A stretch of DNA of 5,278 bases from Caldilineaceae bacterium (GCA_020634815.1 JACKBA010000067.1:1-5278), one strand, 5' to 3'; shown: positions 1 to 5,278, counted from the stretch's first letter. The notes: generated by a model not told the origin, from the letters alone. Translations and numbers: made by a program.

Positions 1-684
1 GAACAACTTGTCAGCGCAACTACCGATGCCCGCAGCCAGGTTATCGATCTGCTGGGCCGCTTTTCAGACGCTGATCTCCAGCGCCAATTGCAGCTGACTT
101 GGGGCAGCCCGACCGTGGCGGCCTGGGTGGAGCGTCTTCGCCAGCATGACGCCGATCACGCAATCGATATCGAAACATGGCAGAAGGCCCAGGAGATTCG
201 GGCGTCAATCGGACCGAAGGCGATCCTGCTGGCATCGCTGGATGCCTCGCGCGCCGCTCTGATGGCGGCCGTCGATCTGGTCCCGCCGGACCAGCGCACC
301 ACCCGGCTGGTCCTCGGCGACTGGACGTTGAAAGACGTGCTCGGCCATGTGGTGGACTGGGAATGGTGGATCGCCGACGCGCTGCGTTATATCAGCGTCG
401 GCCAGGCGCCGCAGGTCGAGTCATACGAAACCATCGAGTCTTGGAACCAGCAGCACGCCGCGGCGCGCAAGACCGAATCGTGGGGCGCGGTCTGGTCCGA
501 CTTCCGAGCAGCCCGCGACGCATTGATGGCTGCGCTGGCAGGTATTTCGCAGGATGCGCTGGCAGTGCGCCATCCCGCCCCGGACGCCGAGAGTCGCAGC
601 GCGTATGGCTGGGCGTATATCGCGTTGGAACACGATCTTGAGCACGCGCATGGATTGCTGACCGGCGGCAATGCAGACGAGTAA
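1..684 (+). CDS. Tandem DinB-like domain protein, 5' end missing
   Basis: The reading frame is open from base 1 to a TAA at 682-684, giving 227 visible residues, so the gene begins upstream of the window. A TTG at 88 is only an internal codon. Visible residues 1-60 look like the end of a first DinB-type four-helix domain (SDADL, WGSPTVAAW, then HDADH with His49 and His53). Residues about 68-222 form a complete second DinB-type domain: DWTLKDVLGHVVDWEWW with His116, and HDLEHAHG with His211 and His215. These give the His plus HxxxH pattern that binds a metal ion in this superfamily. DinB-like proteins are metal-dependent, often thiol-related transferases or hydrolases, usually cytosolic; the substrate cannot be read from sequence. 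There is no signal peptide or membrane segment in the visible part. The gene is probably co-transcribed with the PfpI-like gene 32 bp downstream. The domain call is fairly sure; the exact function is unknown. Confidence 0.8.
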   Translation, partial: EQLVSATTDARSQVIDLLGRFSDADLQRQLQLTWGSPTVAAWVERLRQHDADHAIDIETWQKAQEIRASIGPKAILLASLDASRAALMAAVDLVPPDQRTTRLVLGDWTLKDVLGHVVDWEWWIADALRYISVGQAPQVESYETIESWNQQHAAARKTESWGAVWSDFRAARDALMAALAGISQDALAVRHPAPDAESRSAYGWAYIALEHDLEHAHGLLTGGNADE

Positions 685-705
685 GTGTACGAGTATGAGG
701 ACGAG

Positions 706-712
706 AAGGAGG
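706..712 (+). promoter_or_regulatory. Strong Shine-Dalgarno sequence for the PfpI-like gene
   Basis: AAGGAGG lies four bases before the ATG at 717, inside a longer purine run (704-714). It fixes the start of the downstream gene. It sits in the 32-bp gap after the DinB-like gene, which supports translation from a shared transcript. Confidence 0.65.
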
Positions 713-716
713 AGCT

Positions 717-1247
717 ATGTTGCTTGAAGGCCAGCAGATCGCGTTTCTAGTTGGACCCGGGTTTGAGGATTTGGAGTTTTGGGCCGTTTACATGCGGTTG
801 ATCGAGGAAGGCGCGCGGGTCACGACAGTCGGCGTCAAGGCGGGCGAGCGTCACGCCAGCAAGAGCGGCGGTCTCTTCGCCACAGCCGATGTCGCTGCAT
901 CGGCCGTTTCGCCCGACCAGTTCGACGCCATTGTCGTGCCCGGCGGCTGGGCGCCTGACAAGATTCGTCGCTACGAGGCGATCACCGGACTGGTGAAGGG
1001 AATCTGCGATCAGGGCAAGATCGTCGGCATGATCTGCCACGCCGGACTGGTGGGCATTTCGGCCAGGATTGTCGCCGGCAGCCGCGCCACCGGATCACTG
1101 GGCATCAAAGACGATCTGGTCAACGCCGGCGCCATCTGGGTGGACGAGCCCGCTTTCCGTGACGGCAACCTCGTCTGGGGCCGCGTCGTCGAGGACATTC
1201 CCGCGTTCAACCGCGAGCTGGTGAAGGCGCTGGCAGCGAAACCGTGA
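717..1247 (+). CDS. DJ-1/PfpI family protein (class I glutamine amidotransferase-like)
   Basis: This is a complete 176-residue cytosolic protein of the DJ-1/PfpI superfamily, close to the roughly 166 residues of archaeal PfpI. The conserved acidic residue near the N-terminus is Glu20 (FEDLEFW). The strand before the active site reads IVVPGGWAPDK (72-82). The nucleophile elbow is GMICHAG, with Cys107 followed by His108. The C-terminal half (GIKDDLVNAGAIWVDE, 129-144, then DGN) closely follows PfpI-type proteins rather than DJ-1/ThiJ. From memory of the Pyrococcus PfpI sequence, the third catalytic residue Glu74 aligns with Asp81 here, a conservative change. Family members have been described as peptidases, chaperones, and glyoxalase- or deglycase-like enzymes acting on glyoxals; which applies here is not decided by sequence. 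The ATG start is supported by AAGGAGG upstream. It is probably in an operon with the preceding DinB-like gene. Confidence 0.9.
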   Translation: MLLEGQQIAFLVGPGFEDLEFWAVYMRLIEEGARVTTVGVKAGERHASKSGGLFATADVAASAVSPDQFDAIVVPGGWAPDKIRRYEAITGLVKGICDQGKIVGMICHAGLVGISARIVAGSRATGSLGIKDDLVNAGAIWVDEPAFRDGNLVWGRVVEDIPAFNRELVKALAAKP

Positions 1248-1287
1248 AGCGCAACCGCCAGACGACCCAGCTTAGGAGTCAGACTTT

Positions 1288-1356
1288 TGCCACGTATTAC
1301 ACTAATTTGACGAATTCCTTGTGCCCTTGTTCGTGAAATTCGTCCAATTCGTGGCA
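1288..1356. repeat. 69-bp imperfect palindrome built of 9-bp CACGAATT-type units
   Basis: Left arm 1288-1314 and right arm 1330-1356 are reverse complements at 22 of 27 positions, with a 15-base centre. Each arm shows a 9-base period. Right-arm units start at 1330, 1339 and 1348, each beginning TTCGT. Left-arm units start at 1290, 1299 and 1308, each ending in ATT, and match the complement AATTCGTG. The outermost bases (TGCCACG / CGTGGCA) pair perfectly. The element is AT-rich inside GC-rich DNA. It resembles dispersed intergenic CACGAATT palindromes that I recall from other environmental bacterial genomes; that resemblance is from memory. It lies in the 180-bp gap before dhaM, 71 bp upstream of its ATG. 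No run of T follows the right arm, so it is not a standard terminator. It could be a dispersed repeat, an RNA hairpin or a protein-binding array. Confidence 0.75.
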
Positions 1357-1427
1357 GATTCTGGCTGAACCACGTACCCTCTGTCGCGTTTCATCGCGCA
1401 TTCATTCCTCGCAGAAAGTGCAGCACC

Positions 1428-3947
1428 ATGGTAGGTATCGTTCTCGTTTCCCACAGCGCTGAGTTGGCAGCCGCGGTCAAGGCGCTGGCTGAGCAGCAGA
1501 CCCAGGGTCGCGCCGCGATCGCCGCGGTCGGCGGCACCGGCGATCCAGAGCATCCTTTCGGCACCGATGCGATGGCGATTCTCGACGCCATCCAGTCGGT
1601 CTACCACGACGACGGCGTGCTGGTGCTGATGGACTTAGGCAGCGCGCTGATGAGCGCCGAGATGGCGCTGGAGTTCATGGATCCTGACCAGGCAGATCGT
1701 GTCCGGCTGTGCGCGGCTCCTTTCATCGAGGGCGCGATGGCGGCATCGGTGCAGGCTTCCATTGGCGCGAGCCTGGACGCTGTTGCGTTGGAAGCGATGG
1801 ACGCGCTGGGGCCGAAGCGCGAAAGCCTGGGTGCCGCAGCCGAACTTCCCGTTGCCACGCCCGTCGAGGCAACGGGTGACGAGAGCGTTGCCGCGGTCAG
1901 CGAGGTCGTGACGCTGGTCAACCATGCCGGCCTGCATTTTGGGCCGGCCGTGCTGTTCGTCCAGACGGCAGCCGGCTATCGGGCTGACATCACGGCCAGG
2001 AACGTGACCACGGGCGCGGGACCGGCCGACGTAAAACGCTTCAACCAGGTGCTGGCGCTGGGCGCGGAAGAGGGCCACGATGTGCAGATCAGCGCCAGCG
2101 GCGTCGACGCGCAAGCCGCCCTGGCGGCGTTGGTGACGCTGGCAAGGGCCGGGTTTGGCGAGACCGAACCGGCTGCCGCACCTGACCTGTCGGTTGGGAC
2201 TCCGGTGGAAAGCGCCGGCCGCGGCCGGCTGGTGGTGACCGGGCTGCCTGCTTCGCCCGGCGTGGCTGTGGGAACTGCGGTGATCCTCGGTCAAACGCAG
2301 CAGGCGGTCGAACGCCGGACGGTGGACGATCCCGCGGCCGAGTGGGCGCGCTGCCAGGACGCGATCAGCCTGGCCCGCGGCGAGTTGCTGGAACTGGCAG
2401 GGCGGATGGCGCGCGAACTGGGCGAGCAGCAGGCGCGCATTTTCCAGGCCCACGCGCTGGTGTTGGATGACCCTGATCTGCAAGCGGCGCTGCAAGATGC
2501 CATTTTCCAGCAGCGACTCAACGCTGAAGCGGCTGTTGCGGATGTCTTCGAGGCCCAGGCGACTGCCTACGAAGGGATGGCGGGTCAGCGCTTCCAGGAG
2601 CGCGCCGCCGACCTGCGCGATGTGGCCGGACGCATCCAGCGCGTGCTGCGCGGCGATCAGGCTGCCACCATCGATCTGCCGGACGAAGCCATTATCGTCG
2701 CCGACGACCTGGCGCCGTCGCAGACCGCGGCGCTGGACCGTGACAAAGTGGTCGGTTTCTGCACCGCGCTGGGCGGGCCGACGGCGCACACCGCGATCCT
2801 GGCGCGCAGCATGGGCATTCCCGCGGTGGTTGGCGTTGGTGTCGAGGGACTGGCGCTGTTGGCCAACGGCATGCAACTGGCCATCGACGGCGCGGCCGGC
2901 GCAGTCATCGTCGATCCGGACGAGGCGACAGTTGCCGCGTTCCGTGTGCAGCGGGCCGATGACCTGGCCGCGCGGCAGGCCGCCTTTGCCTCCGCGCAGG
3001 CCGAGGCGCGCACGGCAGATGGCCGCCGCGTCGAAGTAGTCGCCAATCTGGCCACCGCCGCCGAAGCCGAAAGCGCGCTGCAAGCCGGCGCGGAAGGCGT
3101 TGGATTGCTACGGACTGAGTTTCTTTTTCAGGATCGGCTCGCGCCGCCTACTGAGGAAGAACAGTACCAGGTCTACCGGGCGGTGGCCGAAGCGATGGCC
3201 GGCCGGCCGGTGGTCATCCGCACGCTGGATATCGGTGGCGACAAGCCCGCGCCGTACCTGCAACTGCCAGCGGAGGCAAACCCGTTTCTTGGCTGGCGCG
3301 CCATCCGCATCTCGCTGGCCATGCCTGACTTCTTCAAGGCGCAGCTTCGGGCGATTCTGCGGGCGGCGCTGCACGGCAAGCTGCACATCATGTTTCCGAT
3401 GATCGCCACCTGCGAGGAGGTGGGACAGGCGCGTGCGTTGCTGGTGGATGCAGCCGCAGAGCTGCGCGCCGCCGGCGTTCCCCATGCCGACTCGATCTCT
3501 ACCGGCATCATGGTCGAGATACCCAGCGCCGCCATGATCGCCGACAAGCTCGCGCCGCTGGTGGACTTCTTCAGCATCGGCACCAATGACCTGACGCAGT
3601 ACACCTTCGCCGCCGACCGCGGCAACGCGAAAGTGGCAGGCATCGGCGATCCGCTGCACCCTGCCGTCCTGCGCCAGATCGCACGAGTGATCGATGCGGC
3701 TCATGCGGACGGCAAGTGGGTCGGGCTGTGTGGCGAACTGGCCGGCCGGCCGGAGGGCATCCCCGTGCTGCTTGGCCTCGGCCTCGACGAATTCAGCATG
3801 TCAGCGACGGCTGTGCCGGCTGCCAAGGCGCTGCTGGCACAGCTTACCACGACCGACACGCAGCTTCTCGCGCGCCGCGTGCTGGATCTCCCCGATGCCG
3901 CGGCGGTCAAAGCTGAGGTGAAGCGGTTCGTCGATGGGTTGTCATGA
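1428..3947 (+). CDS. dhaM: Multiphosphoryl transfer protein DhaM: EIIA(Dha)-HPr-Enzyme I fusion (dihydroxyacetone kinase phosphoryl donor)
   Basis: This is an 839-residue cytosolic protein that passes phosphate from phosphoenolpyruvate to the DhaK/DhaL dihydroxyacetone kinase. Residues 1-135 are EIIA of the mannose/Dha type (MVGIVLVSHS, active His9; GTDA; LMDLGSALMSAE; RLCAAPFIEG). Residues 159-247 are HPr-like (AGLHFGPA, active His170). Residues 267-838 are Enzyme I: phosphohistidine loop GGPTAHTAILAR with His454; GVGLLRTEFLF with Arg562; RTLDIGGDK with Arg598; metal ligands Glu697 and Asp721 (SIGTNDLTQYT); Arg731; and GLCGELAG with Cys768. Ala/Pro-rich linkers join the domains. E. coli DhaM has about 472 residues and only the N-terminal part of Enzyme I; here Enzyme I is complete, so the chain should be PEP-driven without separate PtsI. 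The HPr domain has Gly172 where the usual H-x-R-P arginine stands. The ATG start matches the E. coli DhaM N-terminus, with only a weak GAAAG upstream. No dhaK or dhaL is visible. A generic PEP-protein phosphotransferase role is the alternative. Confidence 0.95.
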   Translation: MVGIVLVSHSAELAAAVKALAEQQTQGRAAIAAVGGTGDPEHPFGTDAMAILDAIQSVYHDDGVLVLMDLGSALMSAEMALEFMDPDQADRVRLCAAPFIEGAMAASVQASIGASLDAVALEAMDALGPKRESLGAAAELPVATPVEATGDESVAAVSEVVTLVNHAGLHFGPAVLFVQTAAGYRADITARNVTTGAGPADVKRFNQVLALGAEEGHDVQISASGVDAQAALAALVTLARAGFGETEPAAAPDLSVGTPVESAGRGRLVVTGLPASPGVAVGTAVILGQTQQAVERRTVDDPAAEWARCQDAISLARGELLELAGRMARELGEQQARIFQAHALVLDDPDLQAALQDAIFQQRLNAEAAVADVFEAQATAYEGMAGQRFQERAADLRDVAGRIQRVLRGDQAATIDLPDEAIIVADDLAPSQTAALDRDKVVGFCTALGGPTAHTAILARSMGIPAVVGVGVEGLALLANGMQLAIDGAAGAVIVDPDEATVAAFRVQRADDLAARQAAFASAQAEARTADGRRVEVVANLATAAEAESALQAGAEGVGLLRTEFLFQDRLAPPTEEEQYQVYRAVAEAMAGRPVVIRTLDIGGDKPAPYLQLPAEANPFLGWRAIRISLAMPDFFKAQLRAILRAALHGKLHIMFPMIATCEEVGQARALLVDAAAELRAAGVPHADSISTGIMVEIPSAAMIADKLAPLVDFFSIGTNDLTQYTFAADRGNAKVAGIGDPLHPAVLRQIARVIDAAHADGKWVGLCGELAGRPEGIPVLLGLGLDEFSMSATAVPAAKALLAQLTTTDTQLLARRVLDLPDAAAVKAEVKRFVDGLS

Positions 3948-3958
3948 CGCATAAGGGC

Positions 3959-3987
3959 TTGCGGGAAGCGCACAGCGCGGTTAGAAT
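3959..3987 (+). promoter_or_regulatory. Possible sigma-70-type promoter for the small antitoxin-like gene
   Basis: TTGCGG (3959-3964) and TAGAAT (3982-3987) are separated by exactly 17 bases. The -10 box matches the consensus at five of six positions; the -35 box matches only at TTG. The expected start of transcription, near 3994, leaves a short leader before the candidate start codons at 4008 and 4035. The pair begins 11 bp after the dhaM stop, so the small gene may have its own transcript. No terminator separates it from dhaM. Confidence 0.35.
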
Positions 3988-4034
3988 GAAATTGCATTTG
4001 AGATTTCGTGCCTCAATTGATTGTGAGTGGACAT

Positions 4035-4481
4035 ATGCCATCACAGACCATGACACTTACAGTACCCGAATACGTGTTTGATCAACTGGCTGCCCAAGCG
4101 CAAATGGCTGGCCAACCAGTTGGTGTGATCGCATCGCAAATGCTGGCTCGCGCTGTTTCACCTCCGGTGGAAGAGAGTCTACCACCAGCACTACGGGCTG
4201 AATTGGAAGCGATGACCTTACTGTCGGATGTCTCTGTCCTGCAAATCGCACGGAGCCGGATGAACGAGGACAAGGTTGCTCTGTATGATGTGCTTCTCGA
4301 TCGCAATCAGGACGGCACGCTAACAATGGAAGGACGCGAGTTGCTCCGCGGTTTGCGAGAGGAAGCCGATGCACTGATGCTGCGCAAAGCACACGCCTAC
4401 GCACTCTTGAAAAGCCGCGGACACCGTCTGGCAGTAAAAGACCTCGGAAGTCGCCGATTGATTGTCATGACTGGCCAGTAA
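4035..4481 (+). CDS. Small antitoxin-like protein with N-terminal RHH-like segment, function unknown
   Basis: From ATG 4035 the product has 148 residues; a GTG at 4008 would add nine residues and an ATG at 4050 would remove five. I prefer 4035 because a weak GAGTGG precedes it and relatives, as I recall them, begin a few residues before the TLTVPE strand. The first 40 residues (MTLTVPEYVFDQLAAQAQMAGQ...) have the strand-helix-helix pattern of ribbon-helix-helix-type antitoxins. The second half (LSDVSVLQIARSRM, then DRNQDGTLTMEG, then LMLRKAHAYALLKSRGH) matches a module I recall in small proteins of Chloroflexota and cyanobacteria, sometimes next to HNH nuclease genes. No HNH gene is visible here. 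DRNQDGTLTMEG is like an EF-hand loop but lacks the final glutamate. About 17 residues follow the RGH end, partly encoded by an inverted-repeat arm. Base composition is less GC-rich than in dhaM, with 33/60 G+C at 4081-4140 against 46/60 at 2761-2820. DNA binding and an antitoxin role are inference. Confidence 0.75.
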   Translation: MPSQTMTLTVPEYVFDQLAAQAQMAGQPVGVIASQMLARAVSPPVEESLPPALRAELEAMTLLSDVSVLQIARSRMNEDKVALYDVLLDRNQDGTLTMEGRELLRGLREEADALMLRKAHAYALLKSRGHRLAVKDLGSRRLIVMTGQ

Positions 4482-4527
4482 CGGTTTTGACAGGCTATTC
4501 CTGTTGACTCGGCGACTTCCGAAGTCT
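4439..4527. repeat. 19-bp inverted repeat spanning the end of the antitoxin-like gene
   Basis: The arms are 4439-4457 and 4509-4527, complementary at 18 of 19 positions with a core of CGGAAGTCGCCGA, and separated by 51 bases. The left arm is coding (the KDLGSRR part of the small protein) and the stop codon lies in the loop. Inside the loop a second hairpin pairs ACAGG (4490-4494) with CCTGT (4500-4504). No T-run follows the right arm on the + strand. On the - strand the stem is followed by TTTT (complement of 4436-4439), but the loop is long for an intrinsic terminator. The repeat could shape the 3' end of the mRNA, bind a protein, or mark a past rearrangement. Confidence 0.75.
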
Positions 4528-4644
4528 GAACGCGCGACTGCGACTCGCCAAGTCCCGCACGACAATTTCCTTGCTATTTGTCTCATCGACTGGTTCAATC
4601 GAGTTGGTAGACTAAGCAGATCCAACTTGAGTCGGACCCTATTC
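4482..4644. other. Gene-free interval between the antitoxin-like and helical-repeat genes
   Basis: This 163-bp stretch is less GC-rich than the main genes. It holds the loop and right arm of the inverted repeat and an extended -10-like element at 4605-4613. A reading frame starting with TTG at 4504 runs through it into the next gene. That N-terminal extension (MTRRLPKSERATATRQ...) has no recognisable domain, and part of it is encoded by the repeat arm, so I treat it as non-coding. No tRNA or other RNA gene is seen. Confidence 0.5.
4605..4613 (+). promoter_or_regulatory. Possible extended -10 promoter element for the helical-repeat gene
   Basis: TGGTAGACT combines the TG-n motif of an extended -10 with a TAGACT box that matches the consensus at four of six positions. 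Transcription would start near 4620, leaving about 25 bases before the ATG at 4645. No convincing -35 box is seen at the right distance, and a strong Shine-Dalgarno sequence is absent, so this is a weak call. Confidence 0.25.
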
Positions 4645-5064
4645 ATGACTTCGCTTCCCCTGGATCCCATCCACACCCAGGAAATCGCACTGCGCAACGC
4701 CTACGGCGAAGGCGACGCAGAACGCTGCGCGGTGCATCACCTGAACCTGGCCAATCAGTTGGAACATGCCGGCGGCGACCTGAAGACCTTGCTGGCGCAC
4801 CGGCTGGCTGGCGGCGTGATTTTGTTTCAGGCTGACTCGCCGCTGTTGACCGACGCGCTGGTCAATCTGGCCATGAGCTTTGTCCGCGCCGCACCGCGCC
4901 AGCCACCGCTGCCGCGTGAGTTCGATGACCTGTGCACGCGCGTCGAAGCGGTCGACGGTGTGCAATTTCGAGCGCTGGTTGCTGCATTCCATGCCGATGG
5001 CGCGGCCGATGGCGATGAGGCGATGCACGCGGTAGCCGGCATCGCGCGCAGCATGGCCGGCTGA
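4645..5064 (+). CDS. Short all-helical TPR-like repeat protein
   Basis: The product has 139 residues from ATG 4645. The frame is also open back to a TTG at 4504, but that extension looks non-coding. Residues 15-62 contain ALRNAYGEGDAERCAVHH, then LNLANQLEHAGGD, then LLAHRLAGGVILFQ, a helix-turn-helix pattern like a tetratricopeptide unit. Residues 93-116 (FDDLCTRVEAVDGVQFRALV) and an acidic tail (ADGDEAM) follow. I recall the HHxNLANxLxxxGGD...AHRLA pattern and the VDGVxF pattern from the C-terminal part of much larger TPR proteins of Chloroflexota; here that part stands alone. There is no signal peptide, membrane segment or catalytic motif, so a protein-protein interaction role in the cytosol is the most one can infer. 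It may be a detached domain of a larger ancestor. Codon use is GC-rich like dhaM, unlike the preceding small gene. The next reading frame begins 14 bp after its stop. Confidence 0.7.
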   Translation: MTSLPLDPIHTQEIALRNAYGEGDAERCAVHHLNLANQLEHAGGDLKTLLAHRLAGGVILFQADSPLLTDALVNLAMSFVRAAPRQPPLPREFDDLCTRVEAVDGVQFRALVAAFHADGAADGDEAMHAVAGIARSMAG

Positions 5065-5078
5065 CCACTCCTTCCCCC

Positions 5079-5278
5079 ATGAAACCATTCGCGCACTGGG
5101 CGATCCACAAACAGCAGAAGATACGCATTGCCACCCGCCGCGGCGCTGAAATCTATGGCGAACTGGTCGGTCCCGACGGCCTCGCCAGGCCATTTGTCTA
5201 CGACCAAAAACGTCAGCGATTGACTATCGGCGAGCCCGGAGCTGAGCGGGTTTTACTGCTGGACGACTACGGGTTCGA
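5079..5278 (+). CDS. Unrecognised protein, 3' end missing
   Basis: An open frame begins with ATG 5079 and runs to the window edge without a stop, showing 66 residues. The start is 14 bp after the stop of the helical-repeat gene, which suggests translation from the same transcript. The preceding bases are pyrimidine-rich and hold no Shine-Dalgarno sequence, so translation may depend on coupling. The visible part begins MKPFAHWAIHKQQKIRIATR and is basic. It then alternates short hydrophobic strands and turns (EIYGELVGPDG, RPFVYDQKRQRLTIGEP, RVLLLDDYGF), which suggests a mainly beta fold. I do not recognise the family. No signal peptide or membrane helix is seen. Confidence 0.55.
   Translation, partial: MKPFAHWAIHKQQKIRIATRRGAEIYGELVGPDGLARPFVYDQKRQRLTIGEPGAERVLLLDDYGF

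Noticed and set aside
1307..1335. TTGACG as a -35 box for a dhaM promoter
   Set aside because: No acceptable -10 hexamer lies 16-18 bases downstream, and the match is explained by the palindrome's repeat unit.
1635..3083. A 482-codon open frame on the - strand inside dhaM
   Set aside because: It is fully antisense to a gene with complete catalytic motifs. Its translation is rich in Arg, Gly and Gln without domain patterns, as expected for a shadow in GC-rich coding DNA.
3199..3755. Two GGCCGGCCGG runs inside dhaM
   Set aside because: Both encode Ala-Gly-Arg-Pro in conserved Enzyme I segments and reflect codon choice in a GC-rich genome.
4012..4027. CTCA...TGAG symmetry as an operator near the antitoxin-like gene start
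   Set aside because: Only four bases per side pair, which is too little to support an operator.
4016..4465. Direct repeat ATTGATTGT near both ends of the antitoxin-like gene
   Set aside because: A 9-base match is expected many times by chance in a window this size, and the flanking bases do not extend it.
4504..4644. N-terminal extension of the helical-repeat gene from a TTG start
   Set aside because: Its first residues are encoded by an inverted-repeat arm, no ribosome-binding site precedes it, it has no domain pattern, and a good ATG exists at 4645.

Overview
The window is high-GC bacterial DNA with every supported gene on the + strand. The gene style suggests a free-living, GC-rich bacterium, and Chloroflexota (Anaerolineae/Caldilinea-like) is my best guess. 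Three things point that way: an HHxNLAN...GGD helical-repeat protein, a small antitoxin-like protein ending in a KAxAxxLLKxRGH helix, and an AT-rich CACGAATT-type palindrome in a GC-rich background. This assignment is inference; there is no rRNA or other phylogenetic marker here.

Layout: (1) 1-684 is the 3' part of a gene for a tandem DinB-like protein; the end of one domain and a complete second domain are visible. (2) 717-1247 encodes a complete DJ-1/PfpI-family protein, 32 bp downstream behind a strong Shine-Dalgarno sequence, so the two probably form an operon. (3) 1248-1427 is a non-coding gap holding a 69-bp imperfect palindrome made of three 9-bp units in each arm. (4) 1428-3947 encodes an 839-residue multiphosphoryl transfer protein, DhaM: EIIA(Dha), HPr and a full-length Enzyme I in one chain. 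(5) 3948-4644 is visibly less GC-rich. It carries a possible promoter, a small antitoxin-like gene, and a 19-bp inverted repeat straddling that gene's stop codon. (6) 4645-5064 encodes a 139-residue helical-repeat protein, followed 14 bp later by an unrecognised gene that runs off the right edge.

The central gene is the best understood. It should carry phosphate from phosphoenolpyruvate through Enzyme I (His454), HPr (His170) and EIIA (His9) to the ADP bound in DhaL, for dihydroxyacetone phosphorylation. No dhaK or dhaL is visible, so its partners must lie elsewhere. The HPr domain lacks the arginine that normally follows the active histidine (H-F-G-P in place of H-x-R-P). The flanking genes show no obvious link to this pathway. 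I do not see a clear-cut new defence or mobile system. The least explained parts are the two inverted-repeat structures and the 3948-5278 group of small genes.
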